A stretch of DNA of 50,688 nucleotides from Candidatus Bathyarchaeota archaeon (GCA_013388905.1 JACAEI010000047.1:1-50688); one strand, 5' to 3'. Shown: positions 16,512 through 25,259, counted from the first letter of the stretch. Numbers and translations are program-made. The notes: generated by a model from the sequence alone, not told the origin.

Positions 16512-16781
16512 TTGACACAAGGAACAAGTGGAAGAATAGTTAACTATCGCTTGGGGACAAAAACTCGAAAATCGAAAGAGTGCATAATTCAATTTGCATA
16601 TGTAAAATCTGTTTCTGAAGTGGCTCGGCTTATTGGGCGCAAGGTTGTTTGGCCAAACCAAAAGAGTAAGGCTGTCGGCAAAATTGTTGCGCTACATGGC
16701 AAGAAAGGTCTAGTCCGAGCAAGATTTAGGAAAGGAGTTCCAGGACAAGCACTAAGCTCATTAGTCGATTTGACGGGTTAA
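16512..16781 (+). CDS. rpl35ae: Ribosomal protein L35Ae (eL33 family)
   Basis: The 89-residue protein carries the L35Ae pattern: GRIVNYRLGTKTRKSKECII, VARLIGRKVVWPN, GKIVALHGKKGLVRARFRKG and VPGQALSS. It is a large-subunit ribosomal protein with an SH3-like barrel, found in eukaryotes and many archaea. The start is TTG with GGTGA six bases upstream; the ATG and GTG nearby are in other frames. Its stop codon overlaps the stop of the convergent nuclease-like gene by four bases (TTAA serving both strands). Confidence 0.93.
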   Translation: MTQGTSGRIVNYRLGTKTRKSKECIIQFAYVKSVSEVARLIGRKVVWPNQKSKAVGKIVALHGKKGLVRARFRKGVPGQALSSLVDLTG

Positions 16782-17461
16782 GCCTTTGTAAAGTGTTTTA
16801 GCGAGTTTGTATAAGCCGGTAGCTGACTTAGGAAATCTTGCAACTGAAGCACTGGGACTATGGGCACATTTTCATAAAACTTGAACTTTCCTGTGACAAG
16901 TGACAAAACCGCCGGTATAAGCTTTGTATAATCCCAAGAGGCGCATTCAATTTTGCCAGCCAAACTTGGCAAAGCTTCAGCCAATACGGAAGTTCTTTTC
17001 ACTTGCTCCTGAACAATTCGTTTTAATGTGGATGGATACATTCCATGATGCCAGTGTTTACAATCCATGCATATGGCTAATGGTTTTTTGCATCCAACAA
17101 TGTCTATCTCCCATTTTCGCTGAGCATGCTTAAACCTTAAATTCTTAGTAACACTGTAGCCGTTTCGTTCAAAAGCCAGAGCAGCAATATTTTCAAATTC
17201 TTGCCATTGAAGAAAGCTGCTGACGTTTTCGATGTCAGCACCTAGATTGATGGCGCGAATAGCCAGTTTAAGCCTTTGAAAGCTGTCTGCCTCGACAACG
17301 TTTTTCCGAAGATAAATCAAGCCATCATTTTGCATTTTTCTAAGCAATTTCTCAACAATCTGTGTCGGAAGTTTTGAATCTTTTTTGATTAGCTCATGTG
17401 TAACTGGTCCATTTCTAGTTAGCTTTAGAATAGAGATTATCAAATTTACTTCAATATCCAT
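16778..17461 (-). CDS. Winged-helix plus restriction-endonuclease-like (PD-(D/E)XK) protein
   Basis: The first 65 of 227 residues form a likely winged helix (LIISILKLTRNGPVTHELIK, KLLRKMQNDGLIYLRKN). The rest resembles archaeal Mrr/RecB-type nuclease folds: WQEFENIAALAFERNGYSV, then KWEIDIVGCKKPLAICMDCKHW, where the E-x-D-hydrophobic and the D-C-K could be the metal and catalytic residues. Family members of this kind are widespread and single-copy in archaea and may act in DNA repair rather than restriction; no methylase is nearby. It is divergent from the HAD hydrolase gene. Confidence 0.7.
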   Translation of the reverse strand: MDIEVNLIISILKLTRNGPVTHELIKKDSKLPTQIVEKLLRKMQNDGLIYLRKNVVEADSFQRLKLAIRAINLGADIENVSSFLQWQEFENIAALAFERNGYSVTKNLRFKHAQRKWEIDIVGCKKPLAICMDCKHWHHGMYPSTLKRIVQEQVKRTSVLAEALPSLAGKIECASWDYTKLIPAVLSLVTGKFKFYENVPIVPVLQLQDFLSQLPAYTNSLKHFTKA

Positions 17462-17581
17462 TTAAAGAATCCTCCAAATTATACACAAGAGTGCCCAAAA
17501 ATACACGGCTTTGTGCGCTGCTTAAAAGCTTTTCCACAAAAAATAAAAGAAGAAAAAGTGTATAGCTAAAGAGCGGTTTGC

Positions 17582-18271
17582 TTGGTGAAAATAAAAGCAG
17601 TTTTGTTTGATTTGCACTGGACACTAGCGTACGTTAAGAAGGATGAAGAGGTAACAGCAGAGGAAATTTCGGATTACCTTTTCAGCAGAGGTTATGAAGT
17701 TTCGCCGCAACAGTTGAGAGCCGCATGGTCTTTTGTAGCGTTTGTAGACTACCCGAAACATGGATACAAAAGTTGGCGCTCCTATTTTTCAAGGATTTTG
17801 TCAAGACTAAAAGTCAAGGTTGATAAGGAAACACTAGAAATCATAATTAACCGCCTTCAAAGCAGACCTTACAGGCTACAGTGGGACGCAACAGAAGCAA
17901 TAATAAAAGCTAAGAAAAATGGGTTCAAAACAGCCATAGTCACAACAATCGCCTATTTCCAATTTAAAAAGGCAATAAAACCAATTAAGAAATACTTTGA
18001 CTTCATCATGACTGGCTATGAAGCTGGATGCGACAAAACCAACCCCAAAATGTATCGGAAGGTTCTAGAAATTTTAAATGTAAAGCCTGAAGAAGCTGTC
18101 ATGATTGGAGACTATGTAAAGGTAGACATACTCCTTCCAAAGCGGTTAAGCATTAATGCAATACTTCTAGATCGAGAAAAGAAAAATGTAGAATGCCCTC
18201 AAGCAGACGCTGTTGTGAGCAATTTAAATGAAGCTATGGAAACTGTAATAAGAAAATTCTGCCCTAGCTGA
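17582..18271 (+). CDS. HAD-superfamily hydrolase
   Basis: Residues 1-12 give the HAD motif I as KAVLFDLHWTL, where the usual second aspartate of DxDxT is replaced by histidine (DLHWT). Motif II is IVTTIA, motif III includes K (CDKTNPKMYRKVLEIL) and motif IV is MIGDYVKVDI. The lost motif-I acid/base residue suggests altered or weak phosphatase activity. The start may be TTG or the adjacent GTG. It lies 20 bases upstream of the aminotransferase gene, so the two are probably an operon; the substrate is unknown. Confidence 0.82.
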   Translation: MVKIKAVLFDLHWTLAYVKKDEEVTAEEISDYLFSRGYEVSPQQLRAAWSFVAFVDYPKHGYKSWRSYFSRILSRLKVKVDKETLEIIINRLQSRPYRLQWDATEAIIKAKKNGFKTAIVTTIAYFQFKKAIKPIKKYFDFIMTGYEAGCDKTNPKMYRKVLEILNVKPEEAVMIGDYVKVDILLPKRLSINAILLDREKKNVECPQADAVVSNLNEAMETVIRKFCPS

Positions 18272-18291
18272 ATCAAACAGAGGCGTTTCAC

Positions 18292-19578
18292 ATGTTTGAA
18301 AAGTACCTTTCTAAAACCACCAAATCTATGGCTTTATACGAGCATGCTAAAAGAGTTCTTCCAGCTGGAGTTTCATACGGCATAAGATATTTTGAGCCAT
18401 ACCCATTCTACGCTGCAAAAGCAAAAGGAAGCAAACTTTACGATGTGGACGGCAACGAATACGTGGATTTCTGGCTTGGACACACAGCGCTTATCCTTGG
18501 TCATAGTCCACCAACTGTCATCAAAGCAGTGAAAGAGCAACTTGAAAATGGAACACATTATGGAACATCGCACGAACTAGAAATCGCATTAGCTGAACAA
18601 ATTCAAAAAATGGTGCCCAATGCAGAAATGACACGATTCACTAATTCAGGCACAGAAGCAAACATGTACGCCACACGTTTAGCTCGCGCATATACTAGCA
18701 GAAGCAAGATTGCCAAATTTGAAGGCGGATGGCATGGCGGCTACGACGCACTTCACATAGGCGTTAAACATCCCTTTAACATTCCAGAATCCGCAGGTTT
18801 AACAGCTGGAGCCACGCAAGACACTATTCTTTTGCCATTCAATGACCTTGAAGGAGCTAAGAAAAGGCTAAAAAACAAGGAAATCGCTTCAATTATTATT
18901 GAGCCAGTTCTCGGTGCTGGTGGAGGCGTGCCTGCCGAAAAAGAATTCTTAAAAGGACTTAGAGAGTTTTGTGACGAAAAAGGAATTCTGCTTATTTTCG
19001 ATGAGGTAATAACTGGTTTTCGATTAGCATCTGGAGGGGCTCAGCAATATTACGATGTAAATGCAGACATAACTGTGTTTGGAAAAATCTTAGGCGGAGG
19101 TTTTCCTGTAGGCGCTTTCTGCGGGCGAAAAGAAATAATGGAGAGACTGGACACTCGCATTTATGAGCGACCAAATTACACTTTTCACGGCGGCACATTC
19201 ACAGCAAACCCGATAACTATGACCGCTGGTTTGGCAACACTAAAAATTCTGGAAGATGGTCGTCTTATTAACAAGCTCAACAAGCTTGGACAGAAAATAA
19301 GAACACAATTAAGAGAAATCTTCGAGGCTAATGGTGTAGATGTGCAAGCCACTGGTGCAGCTTCACTTTTTAACATTCAATTTACAAAAGAAGAAGTTAA
19401 AGATGCGAATGCAGTTTTTGGGGCTGATAGGAAAAAACTTGTCGATTATCACTTAGCGCTCATATCCAATGGGATTTTCTTCCTTCCGACCCACACTGGC
19501 ACATTAAGCACCAAACATTCTAAAGAGGATATAGAAAAACTCTTCACAGAAACAGAGAAATACGCAAAACTTCATTAG
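18292..19578 (+). CDS. Glutamate-1-semialdehyde aminomutase-like class III aminotransferase
   Basis: The 428-residue protein is a PLP enzyme of the HemL/class III type: TNSGTEANMYATRLARA (117-133), LLIFDEVITGFR with Asp237, and the Schiff-base lysine 265 in VFGKILGGGFP. Length equals HemL, and the N-terminal VLPAGVSYGIRYFEPYP matches HemL-like proteins. True HemL makes 5-aminolevulinate for tetrapyrroles. No other heme/ALA gene is adjacent, and archaea hold many relatives acting on other amino acids, so I keep the symbol blank. It probably forms an operon with the HAD protein. Confidence 0.82.
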   Translation: MFEKYLSKTTKSMALYEHAKRVLPAGVSYGIRYFEPYPFYAAKAKGSKLYDVDGNEYVDFWLGHTALILGHSPPTVIKAVKEQLENGTHYGTSHELEIALAEQIQKMVPNAEMTRFTNSGTEANMYATRLARAYTSRSKIAKFEGGWHGGYDALHIGVKHPFNIPESAGLTAGATQDTILLPFNDLEGAKKRLKNKEIASIIIEPVLGAGGGVPAEKEFLKGLREFCDEKGILLIFDEVITGFRLASGGAQQYYDVNADITVFGKILGGGFPVGAFCGRKEIMERLDTRIYERPNYTFHGGTFTANPITMTAGLATLKILEDGRLINKLNKLGQKIRTQLREIFEANGVDVQATGAASLFNIQFTKEEVKDANAVFGADRKKLVDYHLALISNGIFFLPTHTGTLSTKHSKEDIEKLFTETEKYAKLH

Positions 19579-19601
19579 CGTAATGGAATTTTTTAAAAAA
19601 C

Positions 19602-19608
19602 TTATATA
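19602..19608 (+). promoter_or_regulatory. TATA box of the PRC-barrel gene
   Basis: TTATATA follows a BRE-like A-run and lies about 31-37 bases before the start codon, so the message should be nearly leaderless. Confidence 0.55.
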
Positions 19609-19638
19609 GATTACAAACATATCACTAGTCTGTGTTGC

Positions 19639-19932
19639 ATGATGAACATAGGAAAACTAAGTTGGAAAAAAGTTGTCACAACAGACGGTTTCACAATAGG
19701 TGAAGTACGCGGAGGCGAAGTGGACAAAAAAATGTGGCAGGTGACACATTTGCACATAAGTCTAAATGACAAAACATTAAAGGAGTTGGGATTGAAAAAG
19801 CCTTTTCTGGGTCAAGTGCTGATATGCTTGCCAGTCGATTACATTCAAAAAGTTGACGACACAATTACCTTAAATAAATCGCTTCCAGAGTTAAAAGAAA
19901 CCAAAGAATGCCAAGAATTCAGCACGGAGTAA
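19639..19932 (+). CDS. PRC-barrel domain protein
   Basis: The 97-residue protein has a PRC-barrel-like sheet pattern: VVTTDGFTIGEVRGGEVDKK, WQVTHLHISLNDKTLKELG, and VLICLPVDYIQKVDDTITLN. PRC-barrel proteins in archaea are small adaptors, some binding RNA-processing or cell-division (CdvB-linked) components, others unknown. Two consecutive ATG codons open the frame; either could start. It has its own strong promoter. Confidence 0.8.
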   Translation: MMNIGKLSWKKVVTTDGFTIGEVRGGEVDKKMWQVTHLHISLNDKTLKELGLKKPFLGQVLICLPVDYIQKVDDTITLNKSLPELKETKECQEFSTE

Positions 19933-19951
19933 ACATCGTCTTAAGATTTCA

Positions 19952-20569
19952 CTAATGATGACTAATCATTTTTTCAGCTTTTTTTAAATCTAAGGGCGTG
20001 TTAATGTTAAAAAAAGTTCTCAGTTCTGGATCTAACTGCTGTAACACGAGTGTCGAAACATACCTTACACATTTCAGTTTATCAATCATAGCCTGCATAT
20101 TCAACTCCTGCGCATCCAGTGCATTTTTAGTTGCTTCATAAGCTGGTTTTGTGCAATAAACCGCATGTAAAGGCTCGATGTAACAGTTTGGCCAACGAGG
20201 AACAACCGCATTCCGACCTATGCACAATTCAAAAAGAAGTGAGACAACATCTTTAGAAACAAAAGGAACATCACAAGAAAGAAGAAACGAATATTCGCCA
20301 TGTGCTTCTTTAAAACCAGTTAAGGCGCCTACGAGTGGTGTTTGCTTATTCTCAATGTCAGTGACAACAGTGATTCTTGAATCTAATGCTTTCTTATAGT
20401 TTTCTGCCTGAGCTTGAGAGCTGACGACAACTATTTTCTCGTTAACGAAAGGGCTGATAGCATCTAAGACATGCTTGACAAGAGGCTTATACGCCAACTG
20501 CGATAACCCTTTGTCCCGTCCAAACCTTCTTGAGAAGCCGCCTGCAAGAACAATAGCTGACCTATCCAA
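19952..20569 (-). CDS. mobA: MobA-like molybdopterin guanylyltransferase
   Basis: The 205-residue protein begins with the nucleotidyltransferase signature IVLAGGFSRRFGRDKGL (6-22), and continues with PLVGALTGF and LLSCDVPFVSKDVV, all typical for MobA. It links GMP to the molybdenum/tungsten cofactor, which serves formate dehydrogenases and tungsten aldehyde oxidoreductases in anaerobic archaea. No other cofactor gene is adjacent. The region FELCIGRNAVVPRW is a plausible family variant. A related cofactor nucleotidyltransferase role cannot be excluded. Confidence 0.83.
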   Translation of the reverse strand: MDRSAIVLAGGFSRRFGRDKGLSQLAYKPLVKHVLDAISPFVNEKIVVVSSQAQAENYKKALDSRITVVTDIENKQTPLVGALTGFKEAHGEYSFLLSCDVPFVSKDVVSLLFELCIGRNAVVPRWPNCYIEPLHAVYCTKPAYEATKNALDAQELNMQAMIDKLKCVRYVSTLVLQQLDPELRTFFNINTPLDLKKAEKMISHH

Positions 20570-20626
20570 GACCGGGGTTTCTCCCTATTCTCTTAAACCT
20601 TATTATGAATGACGTTTCATATTTGT

Positions 20627-20992
20627 TTAAGGTTTTTTTGTCAACGACCTTACTGCTTCTGCGATTATGAATAGCCCAATTAACACTATTATTGTTTGCC
20701 ATAATGGTAGACTGTAGCCCATTAAGGCTGCTCCACCGAAAGCTAAAGCGATTATACCAATGAAAAGGCTGAATTTGCTCAGCGGCATGCCTAAACTTGT
20801 TCTTGCAATGTTAATCCCAATCAGAATGATGCCAACACTTAGAGAAACAATAGGAATCATATCCACTGTGTAATAGCTGCTTAGAGCCCAGCTTACTCCG
20901 ATGACAACAAAAAACAATCCCCAAGCCAACGAAGTCAAAGCTACACTCTTATTCAAATCAAACCACCAAACAAAGAATTCTACAGTTCCCAA
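20627..20992 (-). CDS. Four-helix integral membrane protein
   Basis: The 121-residue product has four hydrophobic segments (about 17-37, 44-62, 72-91 and 95-113), separated by short loops, with an aromatic N-terminus (FFVWWFDLNK) and basic end SLTKKP. No known family signature is visible. It is upstream of mobA on the same strand with a 57-base spacer that contains its own promoter-like AT stretch. Confidence 0.7.
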   Translation of the reverse strand: MGTVEFFVWWFDLNKSVALTSLAWGLFFVVIGVSWALSSYYTVDMIPIVSLSVGIILIGINIARTSLGMPLSKFSLFIGIIALAFGGAALMGYSLPLWQTIIVLIGLFIIAEAVRSLTKKP

Positions 20993-21067
20993 ACCAATAT
21001 AAAACTATCGCGCTAACCAAAAAGTTCAATCCAGATTCCATATGACTATCGACAATGCATACTGTTC

Positions 21068-21646
21068 TTACTCTTTAGGTGGCTTTTCCCAAATCTCAAG
21101 CATCTTCTTTTTTAGTTCCCTGCGTTTTCTATGCAGGAACCTGTAAACTACACTGTGCATGCTCCCATTAATGAGCATCTGAATTGCTTCTCTTGCCGCT
21201 TGAGCTTGATCAAAATTGCCGATAATGCTTACTGTGTGACCATAAACAGCCACGTTAGCGTCTGTTAATTCCTCTATCATTCGGCGAGTTTTGCCATTCA
21301 TTCCTATAATTCGCCCTTTAATGCGCTTAATGTCGGAATCGGACCTTCCGAAAATAAGTCGCAAGTCGATTATGTCTAATATGACGTCTTCATCATGGAT
21401 TAAGCGGAAGGCGTGTTCTGGAGAGAATCCTCTTCCGATGGCTGTTATAACATCCTTTACTCTGAACAATATAGAAGGATCTTCTGCATTCTCTTTCAGC
21501 ACAACCGTGACACCGCCAGTTTCACTTTCTATTTGAAGCTCAACTGAAAATTTTTCTTCAATGAGTTTCTTTGTTTTGCCTTCAGGCCCAATCAAAACGC
21601 CCACGCGCTCTTTCGGTATTCTAAGAAAAGTGCTAGCTCTTGACAC
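21068..21646 (-). CDS. KH-domain RNA-binding protein (Pno1/Dim2-like)
   Basis: Two KH units are visible: RIPKERVGVLIGPEGKTKKL near the start and RIKGRIIGMNGKTRRMIEEL near residue 105. This is the archaeal homologue of Pno1/Dim2, which helps mature the 3' end of small-subunit rRNA. I chose GTG at 21646, giving MSRASTFLRIP, because a strong GGAGGG stands nine bases upstream; the longer ATG start lacks such a site. The gene overlaps the end of the RIO1 kinase gene by 14 bases, consistent with joint translation and a joint role in ribosome assembly. Confidence 0.92.
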   Translation of the reverse strand: MSRASTFLRIPKERVGVLIGPEGKTKKLIEEKFSVELQIESETGGVTVVLKENAEDPSILFRVKDVITAIGRGFSPEHAFRLIHDEDVILDIIDLRLIFGRSDSDIKRIKGRIIGMNGKTRRMIEELTDANVAVYGHTVSIIGNFDQAQAAREAIQMLINGSMHSVVYRFLHRKRRELKKKMLEIWEKPPKE

Positions 21647-22430
21647 TGCTAGTAACCCTCCTATAAGATTCCTCAATTGATGGCACTTTAACGCCTAATT
21701 TGCTGAAAAACTTGTTTAGATTTGTTAAGTCTCGGTTTAGGAGATATTGCGCCATAGGATGGGAAAGCGGAACTGCTTGCGACATATCAAACAATACAGG
21801 GTGACCTCGAAGAATCATTATGTTATATTCGCTTAAATCTCCGTGTACGAGCTCAGCCATAGAATAAAGTCTTCTTAAATATTCTAAGAGAATCTCGTAG
21901 GTTTTTGATGGATTTTTTGGAGGCAACTCCTTTAGCGTTGGAGCTTGCACTCCGTCTTTTCCGATAAACTCCATTATTAGCACGTTATTTTTCACAGCAA
22001 TCGGTTTTGGCACTTTTACTTTTGCAGCTGTTGCTTGTTCAAGATTTTTGAATTCTTTTTGTGCCCAAGCAAAAATTAGTGAACGTGTGTCATGTTTTAC
22101 GCCTTTAAATCTATTGTCACCTTCAATGTATTTCATCATGCCTTTTCGGAATTCTGCTGAAACAATTAAGTAAATTTTTATTGCTAACTCTTTTCCTTGC
22201 TTGTCTTTTCCCCAATAAACCCGAGATTCTTTTCCAGCCCTAACAACACCATGAATCTCGTTAATTGTGCCCTTATTTAGAAAATCATAAATCACCATTA
22301 GGGTTGAACGGTCAAAAACTTCTTCCAAAACCTCATATTCTTCACTTCGTTTTTCTTTCATCAACTGTTCGGTTTCATATTTTCGTTCTTTCTTGCGCAA
22401 TTTTTTCGCGACACGTCTTTCAAAAGACAT
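21633..22430 (-). CDS. rio1: RIO1-type atypical protein kinase
   Basis: The 265-residue protein shows the RIO kinase core: GVVRAGKESRVYWGKDKQGK as nucleotide loop, ELAIKIYLI with catalytic lysine, LVHGDLSEYNIMI as catalytic loop and VLFDMSQAV as the metal-binding loop. The long charged N-terminal region SFERRVAKKLRKKERK is RIO1-like. It acts in late 30S maturation as an ATPase/kinase. It is operonic with the KH protein and aIF1A. Confidence 0.94.
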   Translation of the reverse strand: MSFERRVAKKLRKKERKYETEQLMKEKRSEEYEVLEEVFDRSTLMVIYDFLNKGTINEIHGVVRAGKESRVYWGKDKQGKELAIKIYLIVSAEFRKGMMKYIEGDNRFKGVKHDTRSLIFAWAQKEFKNLEQATAAKVKVPKPIAVKNNVLIMEFIGKDGVQAPTLKELPPKNPSKTYEILLEYLRRLYSMAELVHGDLSEYNIMILRGHPVLFDMSQAVPLSHPMAQYLLNRDLTNLNKFFSKLGVKVPSIEESYRRVTSSVKS

Positions 22431-22466
22431 GGGCTACATCTCCTTTCACAAAAACGCCCCATAGAA

Positions 22467-22772
22467 CTAGATTGTTAAAAGCCCTTTCTTACGAAGTGTT
22501 TCCGCTTGGGCTTTCGTATAACGCCAAATCAAATCGCCCCGCTTGTTGGATTGAAAGTCCCAAGGCGAAACCAAAACCACGTCGCCTTCACGTATCCAAA
22601 CCCTCCGCTTCATCTTACCACGTATACGGCATAAACGCTCGTAACCGTCTTGGCACTTAACCAAAACACGGTCAAATCCCAGCAGTTTAACGGCTACGCC
22701 TAAAACATCATTTGGTGATGGGTAAATCATGTCGCTTAATTCTTCTTCGGTTAATACTTTCTTTTTACCCAA
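22467..22772 (-). CDS. eif1a: Translation initiation factor aIF1A
   Basis: The 101-residue protein has an S1-like OB fold with the aIF1A pattern: VLGVAVKLLGFDRVLVKCQD, RLCRIRGKMKRRVWIREGDV and VLVSPWDFQSNKRGDLIWRY. It binds the A site of the small subunit and promotes start-codon selection. It lies 36 bases upstream of the RIO1 kinase gene on the same strand. Confidence 0.95.
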   Translation of the reverse strand: MGKKKVLTEEELSDMIYPSPNDVLGVAVKLLGFDRVLVKCQDGYERLCRIRGKMKRRVWIREGDVVLVSPWDFQSNKRGDLIWRYTKAQAETLRKKGLLTI

Positions 22773-22853
22773 TCAAGCACCTCAATAGCTTTCGCTTGAA
22801 AGAAGTAGCCATACTTGCTTAAAAGTATGATTGCCCCACAGCAAGCTGTGACG

Positions 22854-23150
22854 TTAAATCTTGATTATTTGGGCGTGGGGCACGCCTTCAATATTTAATA
22901 TTGCCTCAGGGTGCACGTAACCTTTTTCCACTGCCTTCTCGACTATGTTTTTGCCTACCATGTTCACTATCGTAGAGTTCTGTATCATGTCCACAGCTTC
23001 GTCTAAGCTCACTTTTGCACCGTTGTAGAACTCTTCCTTAATATTAAAGACGATTTTGCCTTCTCGCAGAGTTTTGCCTAATAGTTCACAGTCACAAATA
23101 GCTAAAAGCACATTGTTGCCGATTTTTCTAAGGTTTATGTAGACTTCCAA
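22854..23150 (-). CDS. DUF424 family protein
   Basis: The 98-residue protein matches the archaeal DUF424 family: LLAICDCELLGKTLREGKIV, FNIKEEFYNGAKVSLDEAV, and NMVGKNIVEKAVEKGYVHPE. DUF424 genes regularly lie between aIF2 beta and aIF1A in archaea, as here, which suggests a role linked to translation, but no function is established. It sits 18 bases after the aIF2 beta gene. Confidence 0.9.
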   Translation of the reverse strand: MEVYINLRKIGNNVLLAICDCELLGKTLREGKIVFNIKEEFYNGAKVSLDEAVDMIQNSTIVNMVGKNIVEKAVEKGYVHPEAILNIEGVPHAQIIKI

Positions 23151-23168
23151 TTTTTAAGACGCTCTTCA

Positions 23169-23579
23169 TTACAGTTGCGGCATGGATGATTTGGCTCCAC
23201 ATGCTTCACATATAAGAAATGATAGGCGTTTCTCCTTTACAATCTTTGTGTCTGGGCGTTTGCAAACTGGACATATGACGAAACCTTCCATATACCTTTG
23301 AATAAGCCTTATAAAAGTGTCCTGTCCAAATTTTCCTTGAAAAATCGCTCGCGACTCTTGTAGCGTTGCCGCTGTAGCCATCTCACGTGTTAAAAACTTT
23401 AACAAATGTTGCGGGTCACGATTCAAAGTATCTGCAATTTCCTTAAAGTTGTGGATTATTGTGCGCATGCCTATTACTGAATAATTGAGTTTGGGCAGTT
23501 CCAAGCGTTCACGTTTTGAAGTAAGCTCTGGGATTTGAGAACGAGCTCTTTTCAGCAAATCTTCGTAGTCATACGTCAT
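23169..23579 (-). CDS. eif2b: Translation initiation factor aIF2 beta subunit
   Basis: The protein has the aIF2 beta helix-plus-core pattern (YEDLLKRARSQIPELTSKRE, TIIHNFKEIADTLNRDPQHL, LKFLTREMATA) and a C-terminal zinc ribbon CPVCKRPD...CEACGA. It belongs to the ternary complex that carries initiator tRNA. I chose ATG at 23579 (MTYDYEDLL) because TTTGGAG lies upstream; an eight-residue longer start is possible. Confidence 0.94.
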   Translation of the reverse strand: MTYDYEDLLKRARSQIPELTSKRERLELPKLNYSVIGMRTIIHNFKEIADTLNRDPQHLLKFLTREMATAATLQESRAIFQGKFGQDTFIRLIQRYMEGFVICPVCKRPDTKIVKEKRLSFLICEACGAKSSMPQL

Positions 23580-23724
23580 TAGTTTATTCTCCAAAAGAAA
23601 CATGACACATAATAATATTAAAGCCTTTAATTTGTACCTACATTTGCTACATCCAAAGTAAATTCTATTAAAAATTTATAATTATCACCAACCAAAAAGA
23701 GATAGCAGAAAAGAGGAACGCTAA

Positions 23725-24237
23725 ATGGGTTATGTTTACCTTTATACTGGAACTGGAGCTGGAAAAACCACTAACGCTCTTGGATTGGCGCTTCGTTCGG
23801 CTGGACATAAACACAAAGTCATTATAATACAATTTTTGAAATGGTGGAAAAACACTGGCGAATATAAAATTCGGAATACGCTTGCACCATACTACGAGAT
23901 TTATCAATTCGGCAGAAAAGGATGGCACGGATTAGATAACTTGAATGAAGGAGATAAAAAACTAGCTCAAAAAGCCCTAAAGTTCGCTGAAAAAATTGTT
24001 AAAGAAAAAAAGCCTAACTTGCTTGTTCTAGACGAGATTAATTTAGCATTGAGCTGCAATCTTCTGGACGTAGAAGAGGTTTTGGAATTTCTAGACAAAA
24101 TCCCAAAAAAGACTGATGTAGTGTTAACTGGAAGATACGCTCCAAAAGCACTTGTAGACAGAGCAGAATTTGTAAACGAAATCATAGACGTTAAATATCC
24201 GAAGGAGCTGGTTACGACAAAAGGAATACAGTTTTAG
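23725..24237 (+). CDS. cobO: Cob(I)yrinic acid a,c-diamide adenosyltransferase (CobO/BtuR type)
   Basis: The 170-residue protein begins MGYVYLYTGTGAGKTTNALG (P-loop at 9-16) and has IIIQFLKWWKNTGEYKI, LVLDEINLALSCNLL, and VVLTGRYAPKALVDRAE, all diagnostic for the CobA/CobO/BtuR family. It adenosylates corrinoids from ATP. It is slightly short because the N-terminal extension of bacterial CobO is missing, as often in archaea. It is divergent from the aIF2 beta gene and precedes a methyltransferase gene. Confidence 0.92.
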   Translation: MGYVYLYTGTGAGKTTNALGLALRSAGHKHKVIIIQFLKWWKNTGEYKIRNTLAPYYEIYQFGRKGWHGLDNLNEGDKKLAQKALKFAEKIVKEKKPNLLVLDEINLALSCNLLDVEEVLEFLDKIPKKTDVVLTGRYAPKALVDRAEFVNEIIDVKYPKELVTTKGIQF

Positions 24238-24332
24238 ATGAAAAGGCTAAAGGAAAAACCGTTTCTCACAAGATTATAAAGAGGGAAACACTACAAAGCT
24301 TATTTAACCAAGCCATAAGAGGACAGGCAGTC

Positions 24333-25190
24333 TTGAGTGAAGACAAAACAGTTCCTGCAGTACCACTTGAAAAATTGGTTAAAAAATACTATTCTGAGCA
24401 AGGCATGAAAGAGTGGAAAAGACTCGTTAGAGACGCATATCACCGGTTGGAATTTGACACTACAATGCATTTTCTTAGAAAACACCTACTGAGAAAAGGC
24501 TTGATTTTAGATGCAGGTGGCGGGCCAGGAAGATACACAATTGCGCTCGGAAGGTTAGGCTACCACATCGTCTTATTTGATTTATCGCCAGAAATGCTGA
24601 AAATTGCAGAAAAACAGGTTAAAAGAGCAAAAGTTCAGCGTCAAGTGAAGCAGATTATTCAAGGCTCCATCGACGACCTCTCAATGTTTAGGGATAATAC
24701 TTTTGACGGAACCATCTGTTTAGGCGGGGCACTATCTCATATTTTAGATAAGAATAGAAGAGAGAAGGCTATTGACGAGTTAATTAGAGTAACAAAAAAG
24801 AGTTCACCAATTTTTATCTCACTAATTGGAAGATTAGCAGTTTTAGTGACAGAACTAATCTGCTTTCCACAAGAAATAGAAATTGAAGAGGTTTTTCAAA
24901 GCATCAGAGACACTGGTGATTATTATGGCGGTTACGGCTTTGCACCCTGCCATTTCTATCTACCAGAGGAAATAGAAGCCTCGCTCAAAAAGAGAAAAGT
25001 AACTATTTTAGAGATGGTTGGTCTCGAAGGTCTATCTAGTGGGCATCAAAAAGAAACAAATAGACTTTTTAAAAAATATCCGAAAGCATGGAAAATCTGG
25101 TGGGAAACGCATCTAAAAACCTGCACTCATCCGTGCACTGTAGCAATTAGCGAGCACTTTTTAGTAATTTGCAAGAAGCAAAGTTCTTAA
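24333..25190 (+). CDS. Class I SAM-dependent methyltransferase
   Basis: The 285-residue protein has motif I LILDAGGGPGRYTIALGRLG (about 54-73), the acidic end of strand two IVLFDLS, motif post-I IQGSIDDLSMFRDNTFDGTI, and the motif LGGALSHIL. The C-terminal third carries a cysteine pair (CTHPC). The TTG start follows AAGAGGACAGG. Substrate unknown; small-molecule or corrinoid-pathway substrates are possible since it follows cobO by 95 bases, but this is only context. Confidence 0.83.
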   Translation: MSEDKTVPAVPLEKLVKKYYSEQGMKEWKRLVRDAYHRLEFDTTMHFLRKHLLRKGLILDAGGGPGRYTIALGRLGYHIVLFDLSPEMLKIAEKQVKRAKVQRQVKQIIQGSIDDLSMFRDNTFDGTICLGGALSHILDKNRREKAIDELIRVTKKSSPIFISLIGRLAVLVTELICFPQEIEIEEVFQSIRDTGDYYGGYGFAPCHFYLPEEIEASLKKRKVTILEMVGLEGLSSGHQKETNRLFKKYPKAWKIWWETHLKTCTHPCTVAISEHFLVICKKQSS

Positions 25191-25259
25191 TAGTTCTTAA
25201 TATTTGAAAAAGATTTAAAGAAACCGCGATAGTTTAATGTCTATTCTATTGGTGGGAGC

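Noticed and set aside
18292-19578. Naming the aminotransferase hemL
   Set aside because: Motifs fit, but class III relatives in archaea have other substrates and no other tetrapyrrole gene is adjacent.
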